Shown piece after piece: positions 7,490 through 15,282 of a stretch of 64,000 nt of DNA (within the stretch, counting starts at the first letter, position 1; every line of letters starts with the position of its first letter). The stretch is from AC-32 sp963788215 (lineage in GTDB: Bacteria > Actinomycetota > Thermoleophilia > Gaiellales > Gaiellaceae): positions 124,001-188,000 of the forward strand of contig CAWBFX010000003.1 in assembly GCA_963788215.1 (NCBI GenBank), in the 5' to 3' direction. Made by a program: the position numbers and the translations under genes. The notes beneath the pieces are model-generated. The model saw nothing but the letters and a program-made list of their open reading frames with translations. It searched no databases and had not been told where the DNA came from.

Positions 7490-8884
7490 CTACCTCCGTG
7501 TCTTCTTCTTGCGTTTGCTCTTTCGCTTCTTCGTTGCGGAGCGCGTAGGCCCATTCTGCCCGGGAAGCTGCCCTGGCAGCGCGGGCATCTTGCCCTTGCC
7601 CATCTGCTTCATCATCTTCGCCATCTGCTTGCGAGCCTCGAGCAGCTGGTTGACCTGCTCGACGCTCGTCCCGCTGCCGGCCGCGATTCGCTTGCGGCGC
7701 GAGCCGTCGATCACATGCGGGAAGCGGCGCTCCTGCGGCGTCATCGAGAGCACGATCCCCTCGACGCGGCCCATCTGACGCTCGTCGACGTTCTCGAGGC
7801 CGTCGAGGTTGCCGGCGCCGGGGATCAGCTTGAGGACGCCCTGCAGGGGGCCCATGCGCCGGAGCATCTTGTAGCTCCGCAGGAAGTCGTCGAACGTGAA
7901 CTCGCCCTTGAGCATGCGCTTCTCGAGCTCCTTGGCGTCGTCCTCCTCGACCGCAGCCTCGGCCTTCTCGACGAGGGTGAGGACGTCCCCCATCCCGAGG
8001 ATCCGCGAGGCCATTCGGTCGGGGTGGAAGTACTCGAGCTGGTCGAGGCGCTCGCCGACGGAGGCGAGCTTGATCGGCTTCCCGGTGACGCCCTTGACCG
8101 AGAGCGCGGCGCCTCCGCGCGCGTCGCCGTCGAGCTTGGTCAGGACGACGCCGTCGAACGCGACCCGCTCCGCGAAGGCCTCCGCGACCCGCACCGCGTC
8201 CTGGCCGGTCATCGAGTCGAGCACGAGCAGGACGTTCGTCGGCCTCGTCGCGTCGCGGACGGCGACGAGCTCGTCCATCAGGGCCTCGTCGACGTGCAGA
8301 CGGCCGGCCGTGTCGAGGATCACTGAGTCGAGGCCGTCGGTCCTGGCCGTTTCGACTCCGTCGCGCGCGACGGCCACGGGATCGTCGGCGCCAGTGGATG
8401 CGCCCGTGTAGACCGGGACGTCGATCTGCCCACCGAGCTGCTGGAGCTGGTCGACGGCCGCGGGGCGCTGCAGATCGGCCGCGACGAGGCCGGGCTTACG
8501 GCCCTCCTTGCGCAGCAGGAGCGCGAGCTTGGCCGCGGCGGTGGTCTTCCCCGAGCCCTGCAGGCCGGCGAGCAGGATCACGGTCGGCGGCCGGGACGCG
8601 AAGGCGAAACGCGAGTCGCCCGAGCCCATCAGCGCGGTGAGCTCGTCGTGGACGATCTTCACGACCTGCTGGCCGGGCGTGACGCTCTTCAGCACCTCCT
8701 GGCCGAGCGCCTGCTCGCGCACGCGCGCGACGAAGTCCTTGACGACGTCGAAGTTGACGTCGGCCTCGAGCAGGGCCAGCCGGACCTCCCGCATCGCGCG
8801 GGAAATCGCCTCCTCGTCGAGCCGCCCGCGCTTGCGCAGGTCGCCGAGGGCGCCCTGGAGCCGATCGGAAAGCGTGTCGAACAC
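7490..8884 (-). CDS. ffh: Signal recognition particle protein Ffh
   Basis: A 464-aa SRP54 GTPase, which binds 4.5S/SRP RNA and signal sequences and docks with FtsY. The N domain begins FDTLSDRLQGALGDLRKRG; the G domain has GLQGSGKTTAAAKLA, DLQRPAAVDQL, DTAGRLHVDE and TKLDGDARGG; the M domain carries the methionine-rich SRP-RNA segment with GSGTSVEQVNQLLEARKQMAKMMKQMGKGKM. The tail is Lys/Arg-rich (KKRKSKRKKKTRR). The GTG at 8884 is chosen because it gives the conserved N-terminus; earlier in-frame starts lie inside the divergent yihY region. Its partner ftsY is at 14,326. Confidence 0.96.
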   Translation of the reverse strand: MFDTLSDRLQGALGDLRKRGRLDEEAISRAMREVRLALLEADVNFDVVKDFVARVREQALGQEVLKSVTPGQQVVKIVHDELTALMGSGDSRFAFASRPPTVILLAGLQGSGKTTAAAKLALLLRKEGRKPGLVAADLQRPAAVDQLQQLGGQIDVPVYTGASTGADDPVAVARDGVETARTDGLDSVILDTAGRLHVDEALMDELVAVRDATRPTNVLLVLDSMTGQDAVRVAEAFAERVAFDGVVLTKLDGDARGGAALSVKGVTGKPIKLASVGERLDQLEYFHPDRMASRILGMGDVLTLVEKAEAAVEEDDAKELEKRMLKGEFTFDDFLRSYKMLRRMGPLQGVLKLIPGAGNLDGLENVDERQMGRVEGIVLSMTPQERRFPHVIDGSRRKRIAAGSGTSVEQVNQLLEARKQMAKMMKQMGKGKMPALPGQLPGQNGPTRSATKKRKSKRKKKTRR

Positions 8885-8900
8885 GCGTCCAGGGTACTGG

Positions 8901-9753
8901 GTGCGAGTGAAGAATCGCCTGAAGCGCTTCGTCAAGCTCTGGGTCGACCTGTTCGGCAAGCACCTGCTGCTCGATCACGCGAGCGCGATTGCCTTCCAGG
9001 TGCTCAAGTCGCTGATCCCGCTGTCGCTGCTCGGGCTCGCGATCCTCGGCGCTACCGGCCAGGAGCACGTGTGGCGCAAGACGATCGGCCCGGCGATCCA
9101 GCCGCATCTGCAGGCGGCCCACCTTCCACGCGATCGACTACGGCGTGGAGAAGATCTTCTCGACCGAGACAGTGGGCCTGATCGTGTTCGCCTCGCTGCT
9201 CGCGCTCTGGTACATCTCGGGCTCCGTTCGCGCCTTCATGGGCGCGATCAACCACATCTACGAAGTGGAGGACGAGCGGCCGTGGCCGTTGCGGATGGCG
9301 ATCTCGGTCGGGCTCGCTGCATGCATCGCGGTCGGCGTGATCGGGTCGATGCTCCTCACGATCGTGGCCTCGAAGGTCGGCAACGACGCGCTGCGGGCGC
9401 TTGCGGTGACGGGGCGCTGGATCGCTGCGGTCGTCTTGCTGGGAATCGTGCTCGGCATGCTCGTCCGCTTCGCACCGGCGAAGCACCGTGACAAGCGCTG
9501 GGCGAGCGCCGGCTCCGCGCTCGTGATCGTCGCTTGGATCGTGGCCACCTTGCTGTTCGAGCTGTTCGTCGTCCACGTCGCGAACTTCAAGAGCGCGACG
9601 GGCGAGCTGACGGTCTTCCTCGTGCTGATCGGCTACGTCTACACGTCGTCGATCATCCTGCTCGTCGGTGTCGAGCTAGACGAACTTCTCCGCGAGGACG
9701 CAACCCAGGGCCAGAAGGGCGTGTTGCAGGTCCTTTTCGGGGTAGGGAAGTGA
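8901..9753 (+). CDS. YihY/BrkB family inner-membrane protein, frameshifted
   Basis: A multi-spanning membrane protein of the YihY (once called ribonuclease BN) family. The first frame starts at the GTG at 8901 and reads NRLKRFVKLWVDLFGKH...AIAFQVLKSLIPLSLLGLAILG. Homology then continues in the next frame as TFHAIDYGVEKIFSTETVGLIVF through several hydrophobic helices to the stop at 9753. Deleting one C of the CCC at 9118-9120 joins the two halves smoothly, so this is either a one-base sequencing error or a recent frameshift. The family's function is unsettled (membrane transport or envelope roles proposed). It is divergent from ffh, with only 16 nt between the starts, so the two must share a promoter region. 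Confidence 0.8.
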
Positions 9754-9781
9754 GCGACCCAGCCAGCGGAAGGAGATTCAG

Positions 9782-9988
9782 ATGGCAGACATCGCGAAGG
9801 TGATCACGATCATCGGCTCGTCCCCGGAGAGCTTCGCCAAGGCGGCCGACGCGGCAGTTCAGGAGGCCTCGAAGACCGTGCGCGGCATCACGGGCGCTGA
9901 CGTCGTCTCGATGAGCGCACTGGTCGACAACGAGCGGATCACGGAGTACCGGACGACCGTCAACATCGCGTTCGCCGTCGAGCGCTAG
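9782..9988 (+). CDS. Dodecin-like small protein
   Basis: A 68-aa protein with the dodecin pattern: a strand reading VITIIGSSPESF, a helix AKAADAAVQEASKTVRG, and two strands VVSMSALVDN and ITEYRTTVNIAFAVE. Dodecins form hollow dodecamers that bind flavins or related ligands. The Trp that stacks on flavin in classical dodecins is not at the expected place, so flavin binding is uncertain. A GGAAGGAG ribosome binding site lies 8 nt upstream of the ATG. It follows yihY by 28 nt on the same strand and converges with the Gfo/Idh gene. Confidence 0.8.
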   Translation: MADIAKVITIIGSSPESFAKAADAAVQEASKTVRGITGADVVSMSALVDNERITEYRTTVNIAFAVER

Positions 9989-9999
9989 CGAATCACGGT

Positions 10000-10013
10000 C
10001 CGGTTACAACCGG
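10000..10013. terminator. Short hairpin between convergent genes
   Basis: CCGGT and ACCGG arms flank TACA in the 28-nt gap between the dodecin-like gene (plus) and the Gfo/Idh gene (minus). Its place between two convergent stops suggests a shared terminator. There is no T-run on either side, so a role in rho-independent termination is only inferred. Confidence 0.4.
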
Positions 10014-10016
10014 CGC

Positions 10017-11108
10017 TCACTGCCGGTAGCTCACTTCCTCGCGGCGGCCGCTCGCCGCCGAACGCAGAATCGCCTCGGCAACCTCCGAGCAACGGTAGCC
10101 ATCCTCGAAGGTCGCTCCGTGCGGGGCTACCGCGTGGTCGCCGGAAATCGCCTCCAGCAGGTGCGCGTGCTCGTGCACGAACGTCTCGCCCCAGCCGAGC
10201 GTGTGTCCGGGCGGCCACCAGAAACGCATGAACGGGTGCTGCGGCTCGGTGACGAGGATGCGGCGAAAGTTGCGTTCGTCCGCCACCTCCAACTGGTTCG
10301 GCCGCTCCAGATCGAAGGCGACGGAGCCGCGGGAGCCGTTCACCTCGAATACGTTGGAGTTGATCCGGCCGCGGGCGAGGCGTGAGGCTTCGAGCGTTCC
10401 GAGCACGCCGTTCTCGAACTCGAGGGCCGCGATCACGTGGTCGTCGACCTCCCGGCCCGGGACGATCGTGCGCACAAACCCCGCGACACACCGGATCTCT
10501 CCGACGAGGTAGCGCGCGAGGTCGATTACGTGCGTGCCGAGGTCTCCGAGCACGCCGGTGCCCGCCTCTGCTCGCTTGAAGCGCCAGAGCGCTGGGTCGG
10601 CCTCCCATCCCCACGACTGCAGGTAGCGCCCACGAAAGTGGACGAGCTCTCCGAGCTCGCCGGCCTCCAGCAACTCGCGCGCCAACCGCACCGCCGGCAC
10701 GAACCGATAGTTGAAGCCGCACAGGTGGTGTACTCCAACCCGCTCGGCCTCCTGCCACAGCTCGTGGGACTCCGCCGCTGTCAGGCCGAGCGGCTTCTCG
10801 CACAGGACATGCTTGCCCGCCCGCGCCGCGCCGACCGTCGGCTCGGCATGGAGCGCGTTCGGCCCGCCGTTGACGAACAGGCCGATGCGCTCGTCGGTCA
10901 CCTGTTCACGCCAGTCGGTCGTCGCCTCCGCCCAGCCCCACAGCTTGCACGCGCGCTCGAGCGCTGCCCGGTTCCGGCCCGAGATCGAGACGAGCTCGGG
11001 TCGTACCGGCACGTCGAGGTGCTGGAGCTCGCGCAGCGCGTGCGAATGCGCCTTGCCCATGAACCCGTGGCCCAGGAGCGCGACGCCGAGTGCCGGCTGG
11101 GTGCTCAG
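10017..11108 (-). CDS. Gfo/Idh/MocA family oxidoreductase, apparent CTG start
   Basis: A 363-aa NAD(P)-dependent sugar or cyclitol dehydrogenase. The N-terminal Rossmann fold begins ALGVALLGHGFMGKAHSHAL (GxGxxG type), followed by GKHVLCEKPL, which carries the conserved catalytic Lys, and the C-terminal domain with GFNYRFVPAVRLARELL and GDLGTHVIDLARYLVG. The permease stop TGA overlaps a CTG as CTGA; this CTG at 11108 is the only start that keeps the dinucleotide-binding loop without running far back into the permease gene. It closes a four-gene sugar transport operon, so it probably oxidises the transported sugar or inositol. The exact substrate cannot be read from sequence. Confidence 0.85.
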   Translation of the reverse strand: MSTQPALGVALLGHGFMGKAHSHALRELQHLDVPVRPELVSISGRNRAALERACKLWGWAEATTDWREQVTDERIGLFVNGGPNALHAEPTVGAARAGKHVLCEKPLGLTAAESHELWQEAERVGVHHLCGFNYRFVPAVRLARELLEAGELGELVHFRGRYLQSWGWEADPALWRFKRAEAGTGVLGDLGTHVIDLARYLVGEIRCVAGFVRTIVPGREVDDHVIAALEFENGVLGTLEASRLARGRINSNVFEVNGSRGSVAFDLERPNQLEVADERNFRRILVTEPQHPFMRFWWPPGHTLGWGETFVHEHAHLLEAISGDHAVAPHGATFEDGYRCSEVAEAILRSAASGRREEVSYRQ

Positions 11109-12337
11109 CGGCCGGCCGCGACCTGGCGCCGGCGCGCGACAGTGTCGAGCGTCACCGCGGCGAGCAGGATGATCCCGGTGGTGACGTACTTGACCCAGTC
11201 GGCCGAGCCGACCAGATCGGTGCCGTTGCTGATCATCCCGATGATCAGGCCGCCGAACAGGGCCCCGCTGACCCGACCACGGCCGCCGAAGAGGCTCACG
11301 CCTCCGATCACGGCTGCCGAGATCGCGTCCAGCAGCAGCGTGCCGCCGCCGAAGGTCAGGTCGACCGAGTTGAGACGAGAGGCGAGGATCACGCCGCCGA
11401 GCCCGGCGCAGGCGCCCGAGATGACGAAGCAGAGGATCCGGATGAGCGCGACGTTGATGCCCGCGCGGCGGGCGGCTTCCGCGTTGCCGCCGACGGCGTA
11501 GACGTGCCGGCCGAAGGTCGTGCGCCCGGCGAGGTACGAGAAGAGCGCGACCACGAAGAGGAAGATCAGGCCGACGAGCGGCACGCCGCGTGAGTGGTTG
11601 CAGACGGCGACGGCGGCGAACATCAGTCCGCCGTAGAGGACGACGCGGCCGACGGTCAGGAGCACGTTTCCGGTCGGCAGTCCGGCGCGCCTGCGGCTGA
11701 GGTAGGAGCCGAAGGCGCCGCCCGCGAGAATCACCGTGAAGACGATCGCGACGATCCAGCCGGTGTTCTTCGACAGGACGTAGTTGGCGACGTCGTTGAT
11801 CTGCTGGTCCTGGATGCCGATCACGCCCTGCGTGCCGAGCAGGTAGATGATCATCCCCTGGCAGATCAGCAGGCCCGCGAGCGTGACCACGAACGAGGGC
11901 ACGCCGAGGAAGGCGATGATCGAGCCCTGCGCCGCGCCGATGACGGCGCCGACGAGGACCGCGACCCCGATCGCGACGAGACCCGGGTAGTCGTGGCTCG
12001 AGCCCGAGATCTGCAACTCGGCCACCGTCACGCTGGCGATTCCGCTGACGTAGCCGACCGACAGGTCGATCTCGCCGATCAGCAGCACGAACACGATGCC
12101 GACCGCGATCACCGTCACGCCGGCCATCTGGCCGATCAGGTTCGAGAAGTTGACGGCGGTGAAGAAGATGTCCGTCTTCACCGTGAAGAAGATCGTGATC
12201 GCGATGATCCCGACGATCACGGGCACGCTGCCGACGTCTCCGCCCTTGAAGGCGTCCCAGCGCGCGCGTGCGATCGACGCGAGGCTGTCCTGCCCGGTGG
12301 CCGCCATCGACACCTCGGGCGGTGCCGCGGTGCTCAA
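11105..12337 (-). CDS. Sugar ABC transporter permease (XylH/RbsC type)
   Basis: A 410-aa polytopic permease of the BPD_transp_2 family with about ten hydrophobic segments starting near residue 40. The EAA-like cytoplasmic loop appears as GRHVYAVGGNAEAARRAGINV, and GEIDLSVG, a signature of ribose/xylose-type permeases, is near residue 90. It starts 4 nt inside the ATPase stop and ends 4 nt inside the Gfo/Idh gene. It is longer than RbsC (about 320 aa) and close to XylH. It would form the channel with the ATPase next door and take substrate from the lipoprotein at 13,162. Confidence 0.92.
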   Translation of the reverse strand: MSTAAPPEVSMAATGQDSLASIARARWDAFKGGDVGSVPVIVGIIAITIFFTVKTDIFFTAVNFSNLIGQMAGVTVIAVGIVFVLLIGEIDLSVGYVSGIASVTVAELQISGSSHDYPGLVAIGVAVLVGAVIGAAQGSIIAFLGVPSFVVTLAGLLICQGMIIYLLGTQGVIGIQDQQINDVANYVLSKNTGWIVAIVFTVILAGGAFGSYLSRRRAGLPTGNVLLTVGRVVLYGGLMFAAVAVCNHSRGVPLVGLIFLFVVALFSYLAGRTTFGRHVYAVGGNAEAARRAGINVALIRILCFVISGACAGLGGVILASRLNSVDLTFGGGTLLLDAISAAVIGGVSLFGGRGRVSGALFGGLIIGMISNGTDLVGSADWVKYVTTGIILLAAVTLDTVARRRQVAAGR

Positions 12338-13101
12338 CCCGACTCCTCTGCGGCAGGCGTCCCCGAGGTGATCGCCTGGACGATCTCGTGCTCCGTCGTC
12401 GCCGACCGTTCATAGACGCCGACGTTGCGGCCAAGCCGAAGCACGGTGATCCGGTCGGCGACCTCGAAGACGTCGCTCAGATTGTGCGAGACCAGCACGA
12501 CTGCCAGTCCCTGTTCGCCGAGCCGTTTGACCAGGTCGAGTACCTGCCGCGTCTGCGCGACGCCGAGCGCAGCCGTCGGCTCGTCGAGGAAGACGACGCG
12601 GTTGTTCCACATCACCGCACGTGCGACTGCGACCGACTGGCGCTGCCCGCCGGAGAGCGTCGCTACCGGCTGGCGCACCGAGCCGATCGTCGTCACGGAG
12701 AGCGAGGCCAGCGTCTCGGTCGTGCGCTGCTCCATCGGCGCCTCGCGCAGGCGGAAGAGCGGATCGCGCTCCTCCCGTCCGAGGTACATGTTCTGGACGA
12801 CGTCGAGGTTGTCGCAGAGCGCCAGATCCTGGTAGACGACCTCGATCCCGAGCTTGGCGGCGTCCTTGGGCCCGCTGATCGAGACCGGCTTACCGTCGAA
12901 GAAGATCTGGCCGGAGTCGATCGAGTAGATCCCGGCGACGCATTTGATCAGGGTCGACTTGCCGGCGCCGTTGTCGCCGACGAGCGCCATCACCTCGCCG
13001 TCGCGGACTTCGAAGTCGACGCCGCGGAGTGCCCGTACCGAGCCGAAATGCTTGTCGACCTCTCGCAGCTCGAGCGCGGCAGTCGCGGGCGTCGTCGCCA
13101 T
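12334..13101 (-). CDS. Sugar ABC transporter ATP-binding protein, single NBD
   Basis: A 255-aa ABC ATPase with Walker A GDNGAGKST, Q-loop VVYQDLALCDNLDV, signature LSGGQRQSVAVARAV, Walker B VVFLDEPTAALG and the switch His in LVSHNL. Sugar importers of the XylG/RbsA type usually carry two fused nucleotide-binding domains; this one has a single domain and would act as a homodimer. I chose the ATG at 13101 (MATTPATAALELREV) over an in-frame GTG 18 nt upstream because it is the stronger codon. It overlaps the permease by 4 nt. Confidence 0.92.
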   Translation of the reverse strand: MATTPATAALELREVDKHFGSVRALRGVDFEVRDGEVMALVGDNGAGKSTLIKCVAGIYSIDSGQIFFDGKPVSISGPKDAAKLGIEVVYQDLALCDNLDVVQNMYLGREERDPLFRLREAPMEQRTTETLASLSVTTIGSVRQPVATLSGGQRQSVAVARAVMWNNRVVFLDEPTAALGVAQTRQVLDLVKRLGEQGLAVVLVSHNLSDVFEVADRITVLRLGRNVGVYERSATTEHEIVQAITSGTPAAEESG

Positions 13102-13116
13102 GGGCGCGGTTTGTAT

Positions 13117-13152
13117 CACGGCCGGGGCGCCACGCGAGGCGCCCCGGCCGTG
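13117..13152 (-). terminator. Strong hairpin between the binding-protein and ATPase genes
   Basis: A perfect 15-bp inverted repeat (CACGGCCGGGGCGCC and its complement) with a 6-nt loop lies between the stop of the binding-protein gene at 13162 and the ATPase start at 13101. No T-run follows. In ABC import operons such a structure often stabilises the upstream message or partly terminates transcription, so that the binding protein outnumbers the membrane components. That role is inferred from position. Confidence 0.65.
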
Positions 13153-13161
13153 AAGAGGCGG

Positions 13162-14265
13162 TTAGCTGCAGTACTTCGCGTACTGCCCTGTGCAGACGTC
13201 GCTCTTCTTCAGGGCGCCGTCGTCGAAGAGCAGCGTGTAGTTCTTCTTCGTGACCCACACCGGCTTCAGCAGGATCGACTTCGTCCCGGACACGGTGGCG
13301 TTCACGCCGGTCACGGGCTTGCCCTTGACGATCGCGATCGCGGTCTTCGCGGCGGTATCCGCCTCCTCGCGGACCGACTTGTAGACCGTGCCCGACTGCC
13401 AGCCGGCCAGGATGAACTGGACGCCCGTGGGCGTCGCGTCCTGACCGGTCAGAGGGATCGGCTTCAGGCCGTGCGCCTTGAGCGAGGCGATCACGGCGCC
13501 CGCGAGCCCGTCGTTGGCCGCGATAGAGCCGTTCACCTTGTTCCCGTTCCGCGCCAGGATCTGGTCGAAGATCTGGCGGCCCTTGATCGGATCCCAGTCG
13601 GTCCACTGGTCACCGGCCTTCGCCTTCGTCAGGGTGCCGTTCGCATAGAGAGGGGTCAGCACGGAGTCGTAGCCCTGCTTGAACAGCTTGGCGTTGTTGT
13701 CGGTAATCCCGCCGTTCAGCTCCGAGACGACCGGCTTCTGCGAGTAGGTGCCGGCGTCCTTCAAGCCCTGCACGAGCCCCTGGCCCTGCAGCTCGCCCAC
13801 CTTGACGCTGTCGTGGGAGACGTAGTAGGCGGCCTTGCTGCCCGGCACCAGCCGGTCGTAGTCGATCACCTTCACGCCCTGCTGGACGGCGAGATTCGTG
13901 ATCGCGTTGCCCGACGACTGGTTGATCTGGTCGAGCAGGATCACCTTCGCGCCTTTGGCGAGGCACTGCTGGGCCTGCGACTTCTGCTTCTGTGAGTCGT
14001 TGAGTGCGTTCAGAACCTGCGCCGGGACGTTCGCCTTTGCAAAGGCCTCCTTGAGATAAGGAGCGTCGAACAGCGTGTAGCGCGTCGAGGACTTCGTGTC
14101 GGGCAGCAGCGCGCAGGCCGCGATCTTCCCGCCGCCGCCGCTGCTCGAGCTAGTCGTCGTGCTGCTGGAGCTCTTCTTGCTGCCGCCGCACCCCGCCGCA
14201 ACGACCACGGCAAGTGCGCAGGCGGCTAGCGCGACCGGCAATGGTCGTCGCATCAAACTGTTCAA
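13162..14265 (-). CDS. Periplasmic-type sugar-binding lipoprotein (XylF-like)
   Basis: A 367-aa class B sugar-binding lipoprotein. The N-terminal signal peptide ends in VVVAAGC with the lipobox Cys at about residue 26, followed by a Ser/Thr/Gly-rich linker typical of anchored lipoproteins. The mature part has the two-lobed fold signatures QQCLAKGAKVILLDQIN, VIDYDRLVPGSKAAYYVSHD, GSIAANDGLAGAVIASLKA and PLTGQDATPTGVQFILAGWQ, like D-xylose-binding proteins. I chose TTG at 14265 because a GGAGG lies 5 nt upstream; the ATG four codons later is too far from it. It is the first gene of the transporter operon. Xylose is the best guess for substrate, but related sugars are possible. Confidence 0.9.
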   Translation of the reverse strand: MNSLMRRPLPVALAACALAVVVAAGCGGSKKSSSSTTTSSSSGGGGKIAACALLPDTKSSTRYTLFDAPYLKEAFAKANVPAQVLNALNDSQKQKSQAQQCLAKGAKVILLDQINQSSGNAITNLAVQQGVKVIDYDRLVPGSKAAYYVSHDSVKVGELQGQGLVQGLKDAGTYSQKPVVSELNGGITDNNAKLFKQGYDSVLTPLYANGTLTKAKAGDQWTDWDPIKGRQIFDQILARNGNKVNGSIAANDGLAGAVIASLKAHGLKPIPLTGQDATPTGVQFILAGWQSGTVYKSVREEADTAAKTAIAIVKGKPVTGVNATVSGTKSILLKPVWVTKKNYTLLFDDGALKKSDVCTGQYAKYCS

Positions 14266-14325
14266 GAGTGCCTCCTTCGGGTAGGAGAACAAGCGGCGTC
14301 AACGTTACAGGGCTGCCCACGCATT

Positions 14326-15273
14326 TCAACCGGCCACGAGCGCACGGGCGAAGTCCTGAGGGTCGAACGGGCGGAGATCCTCGAGGCTCTCGCCGATCCC
14401 GATGAGCTTTACGGGCAAGCCGAGCTCGTGGGCGATCGCGACCGCGATTCCGCCCTTCGCCGAGCCGTCGAGCTTCGTCAGCGCAACGCCGGTCACCTCG
14501 ACGGCCTCGCCGAACAGCCGCGCCTGCTGGAGGCCGTTCTGGCCGGTCGTCGCGTCGACGACCAGGAGCGTCTCGTGCGGCGCGCCCTCGAGTCGCTGGG
14601 CGATCACGCGGCGCACCTTGGCGAGCTCGTCCATCAGGTTCGCCTGCGTATGCAGCCGGCCCGCGGTGTCGACCACGACCACGTCGCGGCTACGTGCCTG
14701 CGCCGCCTCGATCGCGTCGTAAGCGACCGCGGCCGGGTCCCCCCGCGCTCCGAGCCGACGAAGTCCGCGCCTGCCCGCCCGGCCCAGATCTCGAGCTGCT
14801 CTTCCGCCGCCGCACGGAAGGTGTCGGCGGCCGCGACGAGCACCGAGTGGCCGTGCTCGGAGAGTCGAGCCGCGAGCTTGCCGATCGTCGTCGTCTTGCC
14901 CGTACCGTTGACGCCGACGACGAGGATCAGGCTCGGGCTCCCGTCCAGCTCGAAGCGCCCCGGGTCGCCGAGCATCGCGGCGATCTCCTCCTGCAGCGCG
15001 ACGCCCAGGTCAGTCCGCGCCGCCCCGAGCCTCCAGCCGGCGGACGAGCTCGGCCGTGGCCGGCACGCCGATGTCCGCCGCGATCAGCGCCTCCTCGAGC
15101 CGCTCCCAGGCGGCCTCGTCGGCCGGGTCGAAGCTTCCGAGCGCGAGCTGCTCGGTCAGCGCGCGGCGGCTCTTGCCGAGCGAGTCGCGCAGGCGGGAGA
15201 AGAAACCGGGGCCGGCCTCCTCCCCTCCGCCGCGCGTGTCGTCTCCAAGGAGCTCTGCCCAGCTTCGCGCCAT
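14326..15273 (-). CDS. ftsY: SRP receptor GTPase FtsY, broken by two frameshifts
   Basis: FtsY is the membrane-associated receptor for SRP. Three overlapping frames together make one complete protein. Residues 1-84 (MARSWAELLGDD...AELVRRLEARG) are the acidic A and N domains. The second frame gives LGVALQEEIAAMLGDPGRF, then VGVNGTGKTTTIGKLA and AADTFRAAAEEQLEIWAGR. The third gives DVVVVDTAGRLHTQANLMDEL, TKLDGSAKGG and GIGESLEDLRPFDP. Removing one G of the run at 15023-15026 and adding one G to the six-base run at 14739-14744 restores a single frame. Because ftsY is essential in most bacteria, sequencing error is the simplest explanation. It lies 10 nt downstream of the LanC-like gene. Confidence 0.88.
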
Positions 15274-15282
15274 CCCGGGAGC

